Below, in pieces: positions 30,922-39,255 of a DNA stretch of 41,819 bases (within the stretch, counting starts at the first letter, position 1; each line of letters opens with the position of its first letter). Source of the stretch: a virus; IMG/VR virus record IMGVR_UViG_3300022200_006398, positions 1 through 41,819 of that record; one strand, given 5' to 3'. Made by a program: the position numbers and the translations under genes. The notes under the pieces were generated by a model. That model ran no database searches, was not told the DNA's origin, and worked only from the letters and a program-made list of their open reading frames with translations.

Positions 30922-31155
30922 ATGAAAACGAACGCATATAAAGTTATCGTGTGTGTCAAAGATATTGATACTATGACAAAAACTACAGAACAAGTAATTG
31001 ATGTCGACGCTTTTACTGCTATGGATGCTCATAAAGAGGTTCAAGATAATATTAATTGGCGTTTGCAAGAAATTACTGAGGTAATCCTAGTTCAGGATAA
31101 GAATGATGAGAATGGTCAGCTAGTTTATTCTCTAGAAACAGGTTTTGCAGAATAA
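30922..31155 (+). CDS. Small hypothetical early protein
   Basis: 77 residues, unrecognised. Reads as an alpha/beta fold: strands AYKVIVCVKDID and EQVIDVDAFTAMDAHKEV, helix, then strand ITEVILVQDKN. Acidic overall, with no Cys motif or membrane segment. I chose the ATG 8 nt after the -10 over a TTG 6 nt earlier. A sigma70-type promoter points to early or middle timing. Confidence 0.62.
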   Translation: MKTNAYKVIVCVKDIDTMTKTTEQVIDVDAFTAMDAHKEVQDNINWRLQEITEVILVQDKNDENGQLVYSLETGFAE

Positions 31156-31161
31156 TAAATA
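31156..31161 (+). promoter_or_regulatory. T4-type late promoter element (near-consensus)
   Basis: TAATAAATACTATT matches T4 late consensus TATAAATACTATT closely; TAAATA ends 5 nt before ATG, so +1 would be the A of ATG. Confidence 0.7.
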
Positions 31162-31166
31162 CTATT

Positions 31167-31430
31167 ATGCCAAAAGTTCAAAACTTTTTTCAGTCCATTC
31201 CGGATTTAAAATTGTTGACTTTAGGGTCTAAATATTTTAAAGTTGGTAATTGTGATATTGCTTTAACTAAAAATCAAAATGTTTTTCTCAAAACCCCTCC
31301 CAACATCGATGCAAGTAAAAAGGATGAAGCCCAAGAATGTATCAATAGAATAATTGATTATCTTGTAGAAGAAGGTTTCGTACCAAAAGCAAAAGACAAT
31401 AAAAAAGTACACGTTTGGGTTTACAACTAA
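31167..31430 (+). CDS. Small hypothetical late protein
   Basis: 87 residues, unrecognised. Strand-rich first half (LKLLTLGSKYFKVGNCDIAL) and a helix DEAQECINRIIDYLVEEG in the second. The near-consensus late promoter suggests a virion or assembly role. The stop overlaps the next ATG (TAATG), so the pair is co-translated. Confidence 0.6.
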   Translation: MPKVQNFFQSIPDLKLLTLGSKYFKVGNCDIALTKNQNVFLKTPPNIDASKKDEAQECINRIIDYLVEEGFVPKAKDNKKVHVWVYN

Positions 31431-31852
31431 TGGGACGATCTATATCTAAGGCTAAATCAAAAGCCGAATATTGGCATACCTGGCATCATGATGATAATAA
31501 AGGATATTATATTATCAGAGATTATCATACATGTAGAATAGAAATTGTTAGATACAACAAAGGAGAAACAGATCCAGTAACTAACGAAGTTTTCGATGAA
31601 GATATCTATTTACCTACTACTTGCGGTATGCGTTTAAACTATAGTTGGCATAATACTAAAGATGATCACCCTATTTACTTTAGATCATTAGAGAGCGCTA
31701 AGTATCATGCATGCAAGAAGTGGGATTTGAATAGGGCTATGTACCCTACCTTGAATAGAGATTACAAACGAGGAGGGGGTATTGTTCAAAAAATGATAGA
31801 TGAAAATCTTAAATTGCATGCATCAGGTAAATATAATCCATACGCAGATTAA
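31430..31852 (+). CDS. Hypothetical protein, His/Tyr/Trp-rich
   Basis: 140 residues, unrecognised. Basic N terminus (GRSISKAKSKAEYWH), then an aromatic HTWHHDDNKGYYIIRDYHTCRIEIVRY segment spread over strands, and CGMRLNYSWHN. The clustered His and Cys could bind metal, but no named motif fits. I chose the ATG at the TAATG overlap rather than an upstream TTG. Second gene of a two-gene late unit. Confidence 0.58.
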   Translation: MGRSISKAKSKAEYWHTWHHDDNKGYYIIRDYHTCRIEIVRYNKGETDPVTNEVFDEDIYLPTTCGMRLNYSWHNTKDDHPIYFRSLESAKYHACKKWDLNRAMYPTLNRDYKRGGGIVQKMIDENLKLHASGKYNPYAD

Positions 31853-31855
31853 ATA
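31850..31855 (+). promoter_or_regulatory. T4-type late promoter element
   Basis: TAAATA ending 5 nt before ATG. Confidence 0.6.
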
Positions 31856-31860
31856 TTTCT

Positions 31861-32211
31861 ATGGCCTATTACATGCCCGATATTCCATCAAATACTGTTT
31901 ATGTAAATTTAAACAAATGCTATAACATAGTATTTACACTAACTGGTGCTTCAAATTACGTTAAACCTGATATTGCTGTTAAGTGTAGTGAAGTTGTGAT
32001 CTTTAATACAACTGGAGGTGATCTTAAGATAAAATCTGGCAATAGTGAAAGTGTAGACCCTGCTTCATTGAACGATTTTATTATTCCTAACGGTGAAAAA
32101 TTTGTTGTTATGGGCATGTCAAATACTGAGCAATTAAGCTGCGCTGGCTCTTCTGGTACGTTAACAGCTAGAGCTCATTGGTACAATGGTACCCCTCAGG
32201 TGAGACAATAA
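31861..32211 (+). CDS. Small beta-rich probable virion protein
   Basis: 116 residues. Almost entirely strand-like (VYVNLNKCYNIVFTLTG, VVIFNTTGGDLKI, EKFVVMGMSNTEQLSCAG, GTLTARAHWY), ending in a short flexible tail. This resembles small decoration or fibre-tip beta-sandwich proteins in composition, though no family is recognised. The late element 5 nt upstream agrees with a virion role. Confidence 0.58.
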   Translation: MAYYMPDIPSNTVYVNLNKCYNIVFTLTGASNYVKPDIAVKCSEVVIFNTTGGDLKIKSGNSESVDPASLNDFIIPNGEKFVVMGMSNTEQLSCAGSSGTLTARAHWYNGTPQVRQ

Positions 32212-32214
32212 ATA
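32209..32214 (+). promoter_or_regulatory. T4-type late promoter element
   Basis: AATAAATA; TAAATA ends 5 nt before ATG. Supports the ATG start over an earlier in-frame alternative inside the upstream gene. Confidence 0.6.
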
Positions 32215-32219
32215 TATAC

Positions 32220-32498
32220 ATGGATAACGAGGCAATACTTGATTTGGCTCTATCTGTGTGCGAAGAATTTTGCGATACTATTATAATGGACCCTAAAAAT
32301 GGGTCCATTTTACTGTATGTACCTAAAAAATATTACGCACCGATAGTAACAAGGTTAGCTAAACTCGAATTTATCGAGGTCTTTAAACAGAAGAGACGCA
32401 AGTATATTGTTACCTGCCTTCAACAACTTATAGATGATATAGATACTGAAATTATTGTTGAAGAAGAAGATGATGATGAGGAAGATGGTATTTTTTAG
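32220..32498 (+). CDS. Small protein with acidic tail
   Basis: 92 residues, unrecognised. Globular alpha/beta body (ILDLALSVCEEFCDTIIMD, GSILLYVPKKYYAPIVTRL, EFIEVFKQKRRKYIVTC) and a strongly acidic end EEEDDDEEDGIF. Acidic tails of this kind occur in DNA mimics and in single-strand-binding partners, but this is not diagnostic. Late-type promoter. A stable hairpin with a T-run lies inside the gene. Confidence 0.58.
   Translation: MDNEAILDLALSVCEEFCDTIIMDPKNGSILLYVPKKYYAPIVTRLAKLEFIEVFKQKRRKYIVTCLQQLIDDIDTEIIVEEEDDDEEDGIF
32285..32311 (+). terminator. Intragenic terminator-like hairpin
   Basis: AATGGACCC and GGGTCCATT form a perfect 9-bp stem with a 7-nt A-rich loop, followed by TTT then ACTG. 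It is inside the acidic-tail gene, about 65 nt from its start, so it could attenuate that gene's expression. Confidence 0.35.
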
Positions 32499-32503
32499 AA
32501 GTA

Positions 32504-32512
32504 TGTTATAAT
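32504..32512 (+). promoter_or_regulatory. Extended -10 promoter of the nuclease gene
   Basis: TGT-TATAAT extended -10 with no -35; 6 nt to ATG, so +1 would be the A of the start codon. Confidence 0.55.
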
Positions 32513-32518
32513 GATTGA

Positions 32519-33211
32519 ATGTTAGAATTTGATCCAGCATCACATACGTATAAAAACCCCGTAACTAACGAAAAGTACTTAAGTGCCACTACATTGATTG
32601 GTAAGTTCAAGAAACCTTTTGAACTTGAAAAGATGTCTAAACTAGTAGCTGACCGCGAAGGGGTATCTCAAGATGAAATAAAAGAGAGATGGAAAACCGT
32701 TAATAAGCAAGCATGTGTTTATGGTTCATCTATTCACCTTGTTATGGAAAATTGGCTTCATGATAAGGATATTACTTCTGAAGAAAAAGAACTTTACACT
32801 GACCCTATTGAACGTATTTGGCAACCAGATAGATCAAAGATTGAACCGGAAAAGAAACTATGGCTACACGAATACAAAATAGCAGGCACCACCGACGTAT
32901 ATGAAACGCAAGGAAAGTATTTCAACCTATTTGATTTTAAGACTAATAAAAAGTTTACATTTACTAATCAATATGGGGATTATATGTTGGACCCTTTATC
33001 TCATTTACCAGCTTGTGAATTTAGCACTTACGCTCTACAATTAAGCTTATATGCGTATATGCAATCTTGTCTTTCAGGTCAAAAAGTAGGAGAGTTAGCG
33101 TGCTACTATTATGATAGAGATGAAAAGTCGTGGGTAAAACATAACACACCTTATCTCAAATTAGAGGTTCTTGCAATGTTAGAAGCATGGAAATCTAAAA
33201 ATAGTAAGTAA
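32519..33211 (+). CDS. PD-(D/E)XK nuclease (RecB/Cas4-like)
   Basis: DNA exonuclease of the RecB-type superfamily. The core reads EYKIAGTTDVYE (catalytic Asp after the G-T), then NLFDFKTNKKF (the D-x-K of the active site), and YALQLSLYAYM (the Q-x-x-x-Y motif). The N-terminal SATTLIGKFKKPFE and a GSSIHLVMENWL His-containing block agree with this group. 230 residues. Extended -10 promoter implies early/middle timing. Likely role in host DNA degradation, replication or recombination. Confidence 0.82.
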   Translation: MLEFDPASHTYKNPVTNEKYLSATTLIGKFKKPFELEKMSKLVADREGVSQDEIKERWKTVNKQACVYGSSIHLVMENWLHDKDITSEEKELYTDPIERIWQPDRSKIEPEKKLWLHEYKIAGTTDVYETQGKYFNLFDFKTNKKFTFTNQYGDYMLDPLSHLPACEFSTYALQLSLYAYMQSCLSGQKVGELACYYYDRDEKSWVKHNTPYLKLEVLAMLEAWKSKNSK

Positions 33212-33214
33212 ATA
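33209..33214 (+). promoter_or_regulatory. T4-type late promoter element of the baseplate operon
   Basis: TAAATA ending 5 nt before ATG, overlapping the nuclease stop. Confidence 0.58.
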
Positions 33215-33219
33215 AGTTT

Positions 33220-33960
33220 ATGAGCGAAGATAGTAAAGCAATTTTAAATAAGCTAAAAGAACTTAACAAAAAGAAAAGTCTTTCTATCTTCCTCCCCTCA
33301 TTGGGTAAAAAGTCAAAGTTTTTACCCTTTACCCTTAAACAACAAAAAACCATTCTATCTAGCATGCCTTCTGATGCTAGTGGTTTGATGAATTTTAACA
33401 ATACCTTCAATACTATAATTGTTGAAAATTCAGAAGAAGAATTAGATTTAAATTCTCTGACTACATTTGATAGAACTAGCATTATTCTTAGTTTTAGATC
33501 TTCTACCGTAGGTAATGTATATGAAAATGAAGATGGTAAAGTTAACGTAAATAACGTAATTAAAAAAATAGCTGAATATGATTACAAAGATTTATTTGAA
33601 GAAAAAGAAATATCTTTAAAAGATCTATCAGTTAAAGTAAAAGTTCCTGATTTAAATTACGATTCAACAATTAACAATCAAATTTCCAAAAAGTTAACCA
33701 AGAAAACTTCAACACAAGAAATTGTTAGTGAACTTTATACTAGTGAAATTTTAAAATATATTAATGAAGTTACTATAGAAGATACTACAGTAAATTTACG
33801 TAATATGAATTATTACGACAAGTTAGAACTTGTAGAACAACTACCTGGTAATTTTGTTAAAAAAATATTATCTTTTATTCAATCAATAAAACAAATAGAA
33901 ACTGATTTAACTACTATTGATGGTGTTTCTGTAGACGTATCAAACGATCTGTTCTCTTAA
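33220..33960 (+). CDS. gp26/gp51-like baseplate hub assembly protein
   Basis: Resembles the T4_baseplate (gp26/gp51) family: LSIFLPSLGKKSKFLPFTLKQQKTIL at the N terminus is the typical L-P-S-x-G-K...PFT-x-K-x-x-K-x-L opening. It is followed by LNSLTTFDRTSIILSFRSSTVGN, the family's D-R/K-x-x-x-x-L-x-x-R-x-x-S-x-G pattern. 246 residues, with a helical, acidic C-terminal half. It starts the late baseplate block. The exact T4 equivalent (26 or 51) cannot be fixed by eye. Confidence 0.62.
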   Translation: MSEDSKAILNKLKELNKKKSLSIFLPSLGKKSKFLPFTLKQQKTILSSMPSDASGLMNFNNTFNTIIVENSEEELDLNSLTTFDRTSIILSFRSSTVGNVYENEDGKVNVNNVIKKIAEYDYKDLFEEKEISLKDLSVKVKVPDLNYDSTINNQISKKLTKKTSTQEIVSELYTSEILKYINEVTIEDTTVNLRNMNYYDKLELVEQLPGNFVKKILSFIQSIKQIETDLTTIDGVSVDVSNDLFS

Positions 33961-33967
33961 CTTCCCC

Positions 33968-33975
33968 TATAAATA
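33968..33975 (+). promoter_or_regulatory. T4-type late promoter element (full octamer)
   Basis: Perfect TATAAATA in the only 21-nt gap of the baseplate block, ending 6 nt before ATG; flanked by a small CTATA/TATAG palindrome. Confidence 0.7.
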
Positions 33976-33981
33976 ATATAG

Positions 33982-35889
33982 ATGACAGGTGAGTCAACTA
34001 TATTTGCTGCTCAATTTGCGGATATGTTTAACAAGTTCGTTAAACAGCAACTTGACTTCCAGAAAAAAGTAGAAAAATCTTTTACTCAAATAGCTAAAAA
34101 TACTTCTACTGCTGATAAAAGTAAAAATAATAATCATCAAAATTATCAAGGTGAATTAGGCAAATTTAACGCAAAAGAAAAAAAAGAACAATCTAGCAAA
34201 AATCCAAGAAAAGTAAAGCAGGGTCCTACCCCGGTAACTTTAGTTGATATATCTAAAAAAGCTGCTGCAGCACTTAAAGATGAAGATACTTATAATATAA
34301 CTAATCTAACATCTGGCGGAAAAGGAGGTGGTTCTGGATTGTTAGGAATGTTAGGTAGTCTTTTAGGACCTATTTTACCGGCACTTTTAAAATTTATAGG
34401 TATACCTGCAATAGGGGCTGCATTAGGAAGATTCTTTAACTTAAAACCTTTTTTAACTGCGTTAGGTTTAACCGGTGCTATACCAAAAATAGCCTCTATG
34501 TTAAGTGAAGGAGTAGGTAAACTATTTACTAAAGTAAAATTAGGGGAAAAAGTAACTAAATTTTTCTCTGCTTTAAAAGGATTTAAATTTTTACAACCAT
34601 TTTTAAAACCTCTTAAAGCGTTATTCAACCCTATATTGAAAGGAGGTAAAGCTGTAGGTGGTTGGTTATTTAAAAAATTACCAGGGATCGGGTTCTTACT
34701 TAGTCTTGGTATAGGAATGGATAAAATATTAAATCAAGAAGGTAAAACTATAGAAGGTCTTCTTGATATAGCTTCTGGGTTTGCTTATATGTTTCCTGGT
34801 ATAGGTACTGTAATAGGATTGGGTATTGATGCTTTAAATTGGTTAATTAATTCAGATGCAATAAGTGATGATGCTCAAGCTGATTATGCTAATTTAAAAA
34901 ACACACCTATTGGTTTTAAATCTTTTGGCGATATATTCAGGGAAGGAATGTATGACATAAAACAAGGTCAACAAAACGTTAAAAGTTATTTCGGTAAAGT
35001 AGGTTTACAGTATAGTGATTTTCAAAAAGACCCTTCACTAACTAATTTTATTCCTTTTGTTGAAAGTTTATTTGGTAGTTATGACCCATTTGTTATGGGG
35101 TTAAAATTCTTAAACGGTGATGAAGTATTTCCTTCTATTGACGAAGCTCAGGGAGGTATGAGTTGGACTATATTAAAAGAAACATTACTGTTACCTTTTT
35201 ATAATTTAACTAAAAATTTATTCGGTAAAGTTTCCGATCTTTTAGCTGAAGAATTTGGTTTATTTATAACAGCTGTTGAAGACGAAGTAGATGCTAGAAA
35301 GACAGATGCAGAACTAAATGAAAAATATAAAAGAAAATCTGCTGAATTAAGAGAAACAATAAAAAATGAATTTCCAGATATCGAAACAATGGATTACAAA
35401 GCTTGGGCCTTAAAAACCGGTAAATATTATCATGGAGGTAAGATGGGTAAAAGAATTAGAGATAATTATTATCAATCTTATCAAAGTTATTTAGAACAAA
35501 TTAGAGAAGAAGAATATCAAAAAAGAGAAGAAGCTGAAAAAGAATCATTAACTCCGGGTACCGAAGATACAAATATTACACCTATTTTTGAAGATTCAAA
35601 TTATATACCTTATCCTTCTGACATACCTGAAGGTACGGGGCGCGGTGGGTTATTAAATCAAGTAAACCCTGTTTATGATGAAAAATCATTTAACCCTGAT
35701 CACCCGCTTTTAAAATTAAGAAATGACTTTAGTCAATTATTAGAAGCAACAACAGAACAAACTAAAATGATGGCCGCTATGCTGCAAAAGAATACATCTA
35801 ATAATGTATTAGCTCCTTCAACCACTAACAATAACTATTTTAACGTAGTTAGTAATGTTAAAGATTACAGAAGTGGTGTTAACTCTTAA
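33982..35889 (+). CDS. Probable tape measure / tail-length protein
   Basis: 635 residues, close to T4 gp29 (590). Charged coiled-coil N terminus (FNKFVKQQLDFQKKVEKSF), then long hydrophobic Gly/Leu-rich helices at about 105-290 (LLGMLGSLLGPILPALLKFIG, PGIGFLLSLGIGMDK, FPGIGTVIGLGIDALNWL) as in tape measures. A charged coiled-coil follows around 430-520, and the end is Asn-rich (STTNNNYFNVV). Its place between the gp26-like and gp48/54-like genes suits a hub/tape protein. If it is the ruler, the tail should be near T4 length. Confidence 0.58.
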   Translation: MTGESTIFAAQFADMFNKFVKQQLDFQKKVEKSFTQIAKNTSTADKSKNNNHQNYQGELGKFNAKEKKEQSSKNPRKVKQGPTPVTLVDISKKAAAALKDEDTYNITNLTSGGKGGGSGLLGMLGSLLGPILPALLKFIGIPAIGAALGRFFNLKPFLTALGLTGAIPKIASMLSEGVGKLFTKVKLGEKVTKFFSALKGFKFLQPFLKPLKALFNPILKGGKAVGGWLFKKLPGIGFLLSLGIGMDKILNQEGKTIEGLLDIASGFAYMFPGIGTVIGLGIDALNWLINSDAISDDAQADYANLKNTPIGFKSFGDIFREGMYDIKQGQQNVKSYFGKVGLQYSDFQKDPSLTNFIPFVESLFGSYDPFVMGLKFLNGDEVFPSIDEAQGGMSWTILKETLLLPFYNLTKNLFGKVSDLLAEEFGLFITAVEDEVDARKTDAELNEKYKRKSAELRETIKNEFPDIETMDYKAWALKTGKYYHGGKMGKRIRDNYYQSYQSYLEQIREEEYQKREEAEKESLTPGTEDTNITPIFEDSNYIPYPSDIPEGTGRGGLLNQVNPVYDEKSFNPDHPLLKLRNDFSQLLEATTEQTKMMAAMLQKNTSNNVLAPSTTNNNYFNVVSNVKDYRSGVNS

Positions 35890-35892
35890 ATA
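35887..35892 (+). promoter_or_regulatory. T4-type late promoter element
   Basis: TAAATA ending 6 nt before ATG, overlapping the stop of the previous gene. Heads a five-gene overlapping block. Confidence 0.58.
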
Positions 35893-35898
35893 ATAATA

Positions 35899-37251
35899 AT
35901 GGGACTTAGTTATACATTTTTAGGTACGAATACAACTAAAGATAAAGAGGTATATACACCTCTAATTATACCTAATTCCTTATATAGTTTAGGGTATGAA
36001 CCTCCTATACCCGCAGCTCCAAACCCTAACTACAGTGGGTTACCTACCCCTTTTAGTGTTATAAGAAATCATTTAAAAGATAATCTAGATAACAATAATA
36101 ATTTAACTACTACTGTAAATGTATTGAATGATTATATGTGGACAATTTCTCCTAAAACTAGTAAAATGGGTAGAAATGCAGAAGAATATAGAAATGAAGG
36201 ATTTAGAAATGTTAATGATGAAACACCATATATTTTCTTAAAAGAAAAATATTTTTTAGTTAATAATATAATTGCTCAAGCACTTTACACTTTATCTATT
36301 TTTGAAGGTACCCCAGTTAAGTCGTTGACTGACTTTTTTAATTCTGCTACAGATTATGTACAAAAAGGATTAAGAGCATTTGGAGAAAAAGTAAAACCCA
36401 ATGCCCTACCACCAGGGGAAGCGGGTCCCCCTGATCCATCTAACCCAGCCCCATCTTTCCTTTCACAAACAGGAGCCGCTATAGCTAACGGTATTACAAC
36501 TTTTAATAATAACGTTGATACGTTACAAGCTATTTTTAGAAAGTATAATAATCCTGATTTAGAATCGGTTTTATTTCCTTATCAAAAATTATACTTTGTA
36601 GGTCCAACAGGTTTTCAATATAAAATACCTTACCTTAACACTAGAGTATTAGATATTAACAACAGTTTTGGTGAATCTGTTGAAAATATTACCGGTAATT
36701 TAATAGATTTAATTAACTCAGGTACTGGTTTTACTGAAGTGGTAGCCGGTACCGGTAAATTGCTTTCTCAAGCAGGTACTGCAAAAATTGAAAGAGCTAA
36801 ACACTATCAATATCCTTCAGAAGGACCAGCAATAGAAGTGGTATTCCCTCTTTATAATACATCACCCGCTACTTATGAAGATGTTTTAAACAATTATAAA
36901 CTTGTATTATTGTTAATGTACCAAAATTTACCTTTAAGACAAGATAAAATTATAGTTGAACCTCCAGTGTTATATGATGTGACTATTCCTGGTAATAGAA
37001 GAGCCCCATATTGTTATGTATCTAGTTTAGTTGTTAACTATAGGGGTAGTACAAGATTAATGGATTTAGATCTAGGTGGTATATCATCTACAAATGAAAA
37101 TGTTTCCATACCAGCTAAACTAAAAACTATAGTACCTGATATGTATGAAATAAGAATGACTTTACAACCTATGATTGCAACCACCAAAAATTTATTATTT
37201 GCTACAGTTACTGATAATGTAGTAAAAGCAACAACTCAATCGTTTGAATAA
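35899..37251 (+). CDS. gp48/gp54-like tail-tube cap protein of the baseplate
   Basis: The C-terminal third has the gp48/54 order: AIEVVFPLYNT, a helix NYKLVLLLMYQNLPLRQDK, EPPVLYDVTIPGNRRAPYCYV, LVVNYRGSTR, and VPDMYEIRMTLQPMI. Proteins of this group form the platform on which the tail tube starts. At 450 residues it is longer than T4 gp48 (364), with a Pro-rich insert near 165-190. The N-terminal part is unassigned. Stop and next start overlap. Confidence 0.55.
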   Translation: MGLSYTFLGTNTTKDKEVYTPLIIPNSLYSLGYEPPIPAAPNPNYSGLPTPFSVIRNHLKDNLDNNNNLTTTVNVLNDYMWTISPKTSKMGRNAEEYRNEGFRNVNDETPYIFLKEKYFLVNNIIAQALYTLSIFEGTPVKSLTDFFNSATDYVQKGLRAFGEKVKPNALPPGEAGPPDPSNPAPSFLSQTGAAIANGITTFNNNVDTLQAIFRKYNNPDLESVLFPYQKLYFVGPTGFQYKIPYLNTRVLDINNSFGESVENITGNLIDLINSGTGFTEVVAGTGKLLSQAGTAKIERAKHYQYPSEGPAIEVVFPLYNTSPATYEDVLNNYKLVLLLMYQNLPLRQDKIIVEPPVLYDVTIPGNRRAPYCYVSSLVVNYRGSTRLMDLDLGGISSTNENVSIPAKLKTIVPDMYEIRMTLQPMIATTKNLLFATVTDNVVKATTQSFE

Positions 37252-37610
37252 TGGAAGGTAATTATCAAAGAAATATAGATGGTTTACCTATATTAGGTAA
37301 TAATAGATATGAAAATATTTTTAAGTTATATGAAACTGAAAATAATGAATATTTTTATAATTTAAAAACTTCTATTTCCTTCCCTTCAGATATTGATGAT
37401 ATTTATATTGATAGTTTTACACTAGATAGAAATGTACCTTGGACTATAATTAGTTACAATATATACGGTAGTATATTTTTGTGGTGGTGTATTACTGAAC
37501 TTAATAAAATATCTAATCCAGTGATTATGCCCAAATCTGGTTCGGTTATAAAATATATAAAACCACAGTATATAAAACAAATAGTTTCACAGATAAATCA
37601 AAATGGCTAA
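37251..37610 (+). CDS. 53: gp53-like baseplate wedge protein
   Basis: Small wedge protein joining the baseplate wedges to the hub. The second half has the gp53/LysM-like pattern: DRNVPWTIISYNIYGSIFLWWCITELNKISNP, followed by a Gly before the final KYIKPQYIKQIV (written in two parts; residues about 60-95 and 105-115). 119 residues, short against T4 gp53 (196), but the diagnostic W-x-I-x-S-x-x-x-Y-G-x-x-x-x-W-W run is intact. Overlaps both neighbours by 1-8 bp. Confidence 0.7.
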   Translation: MEGNYQRNIDGLPILGNNRYENIFKLYETENNEYFYNLKTSISFPSDIDDIYIDSFTLDRNVPWTIISYNIYGSIFLWWCITELNKISNPVIMPKSGSVIKYIKPQYIKQIVSQINQNG

Positions 37611-39255
37611 TTTTCAAAATACACCCACTACTGGGTTACCTCTTATAGATGAAACATTAAATCAAGCTAGTTTAAATTTTAGGTTTGATGATGTTCAATA
37701 TAAGTACTATGTTTATTTGTATAATGGTAACGGTCAAGTGTTAGGGTTGACTAATGAAGCTATAGAACTTTTAAACATTAGAGACAATATTCATGAATTA
37801 GCAGCTACCGGTACATGTATTATAAGAAATGATGATGATGCTATTGAAAGAAGTAACTATAATCTTCAAAATGATCAGCAAGAAAATTATTTTGCAAGAC
37901 AACCTAAAAATGGAAGCGGTACATATATAGATGAATTTTTCTTTCGTAATGATTGTAGAGATTTCTTATTAGTTTATATACAACCAGAACTTAAAGACTT
38001 GGTTAATGGAGAAGAAATAGATAAAATTAAACCATTATCTACTTTAGTATATTCATTTGCTATTATTGAAAATGAAGATACTGTTTCTCAAAATGATGAT
38101 AATATTAAATTTAAGAAATTAACTTTAGTTGACACAGATTTAGAAATTTTAAGAGAGAAAAATTTATTTTTTAGTTCAGCAAAAATAGTTTCCTCTAATG
38201 AGGGTACTGATATTGCGCATTCTGATGATGATAGTAGAGGAGCATATACAGGCGATATATTAAAAAATATTATAATACAGGGACTAGATGTAGGTGGTTC
38301 AGGAGAAAGAACTGAACAAAATGGAAGCGTAATAGATTATGATTTATTTGATTTAGGTACATCTACTCTTTTTTATTCTTCACCTGGAGAATTTAATGTA
38401 TTAGATGATATTAATTATGTATCTAAAAGACACACTTCTTCTGCTCCTCCGCATGATCCTTGTTTACTTAGAAAAGACAGATATAGTCAAAAATATACTT
38501 TAATAAGTTATAAAGATTATTTTCAAAATGCAATATTTCAAAACGAATTAGGCTCTTCTGGTGGAGCATTACATAATGAAACAATATTTTTAGGGTCAGA
38601 AAGTATAACTAGTGATACAAATGTTAAAAAAAGAGCTCCGAATATGCCATTTAATAATTTAACATTTGGGGAATATTCAATGGTTAATAACTATGATTTT
38701 TTTAACATGAGTGGTATAGACACTCAAACAAAATTAATTACTACCGCTGTTCATTCATATCAAACTAACGATAAACAATTTCAAATAGATTTATCTAACA
38801 ACAATATTAGCTCAACAATGGATATGTATTATAACTTTTTTGTTAAAGGAGATAATGAGTATCCCTTATTTGTTTCAGGTAAAGAGATATTCACCAATAC
38901 TTTCTTAAATCAATTTAGAAAAAACAATCTAAATTATAAAAATATATTTTCTATTAATGATACAGAACCAGATCAGCGTTTAGGATTAGGTAGAAATGAA
39001 ATATTAAAGAATATGATATTTTTAAATAACGCCATCGAACTTAAACTGAAAGGACTTACTTTTAGAAGTTCAGGTAAGTTTTTTAGTTTTGAAAGAAAAG
39101 CTGGGGTAAATGAAAGTAAGTATGATGATAAAGTCTTTGGTACTTATTTTGCAGTACAAGTAGATCATAATTTTTCAAAAGGCACTTACACTAATAATAT
39201 GATTGGGGTTAAAACTTACTTATTTGATAACCCATTTGTAAAGGAGGTTAAATGA
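37603..39255 (+). CDS. gp27-like baseplate central hub protein
   Basis: Late-tail hub candidate, 550 residues. The C-terminal segment, LKGLTFRSSGKFFSFER through FGTYFAVQVDHNFSKGTYTNN to IGVKTY, resembles the final barrel of gp27/VgrG-type hubs. N-terminal part begins with a strand-rich domain (KYYVYLYNGNGQVLGLTNE), and the middle carries an Asp-rich loop and long insert regions. It sits between the gp53-like gene and an unassigned tail gene. The family call rests on one end only. Confidence 0.5.
   Translation: MANFQNTPTTGLPLIDETLNQASLNFRFDDVQYKYYVYLYNGNGQVLGLTNEAIELLNIRDNIHELAATGTCIIRNDDDAIERSNYNLQNDQQENYFARQPKNGSGTYIDEFFFRNDCRDFLLVYIQPELKDLVNGEEIDKIKPLSTLVYSFAIIENEDTVSQNDDNIKFKKLTLVDTDLEILREKNLFFSSAKIVSSNEGTDIAHSDDDSRGAYTGDILKNIIIQGLDVGGSGERTEQNGSVIDYDLFDLGTSTLFYSSPGEFNVLDDINYVSKRHTSSAPPHDPCLLRKDRYSQKYTLISYKDYFQNAIFQNELGSSGGALHNETIFLGSESITSDTNVKKRAPNMPFNNLTFGEYSMVNNYDFFNMSGIDTQTKLITTAVHSYQTNDKQFQIDLSNNNISSTMDMYYNFFVKGDNEYPLFVSGKEIFTNTFLNQFRKNNLNYKNIFSINDTEPDQRLGLGRNEILKNMIFLNNAIELKLKGLTFRSSGKFFSFERKAGVNESKYDDKVFGTYFAVQVDHNFSKGTYTNNMIGVKTYLFDNPFVKEVK
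39241..39247 (+). promoter_or_regulatory. Shine-Dalgarno sequence (rare here)
   Basis: AAGGAGG, 5 nt before the ATG of the next gene, inside the last codons of the hub gene. It is the only strong Shine-Dalgarno I found in front of any gene in the window. Confidence 0.65.
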
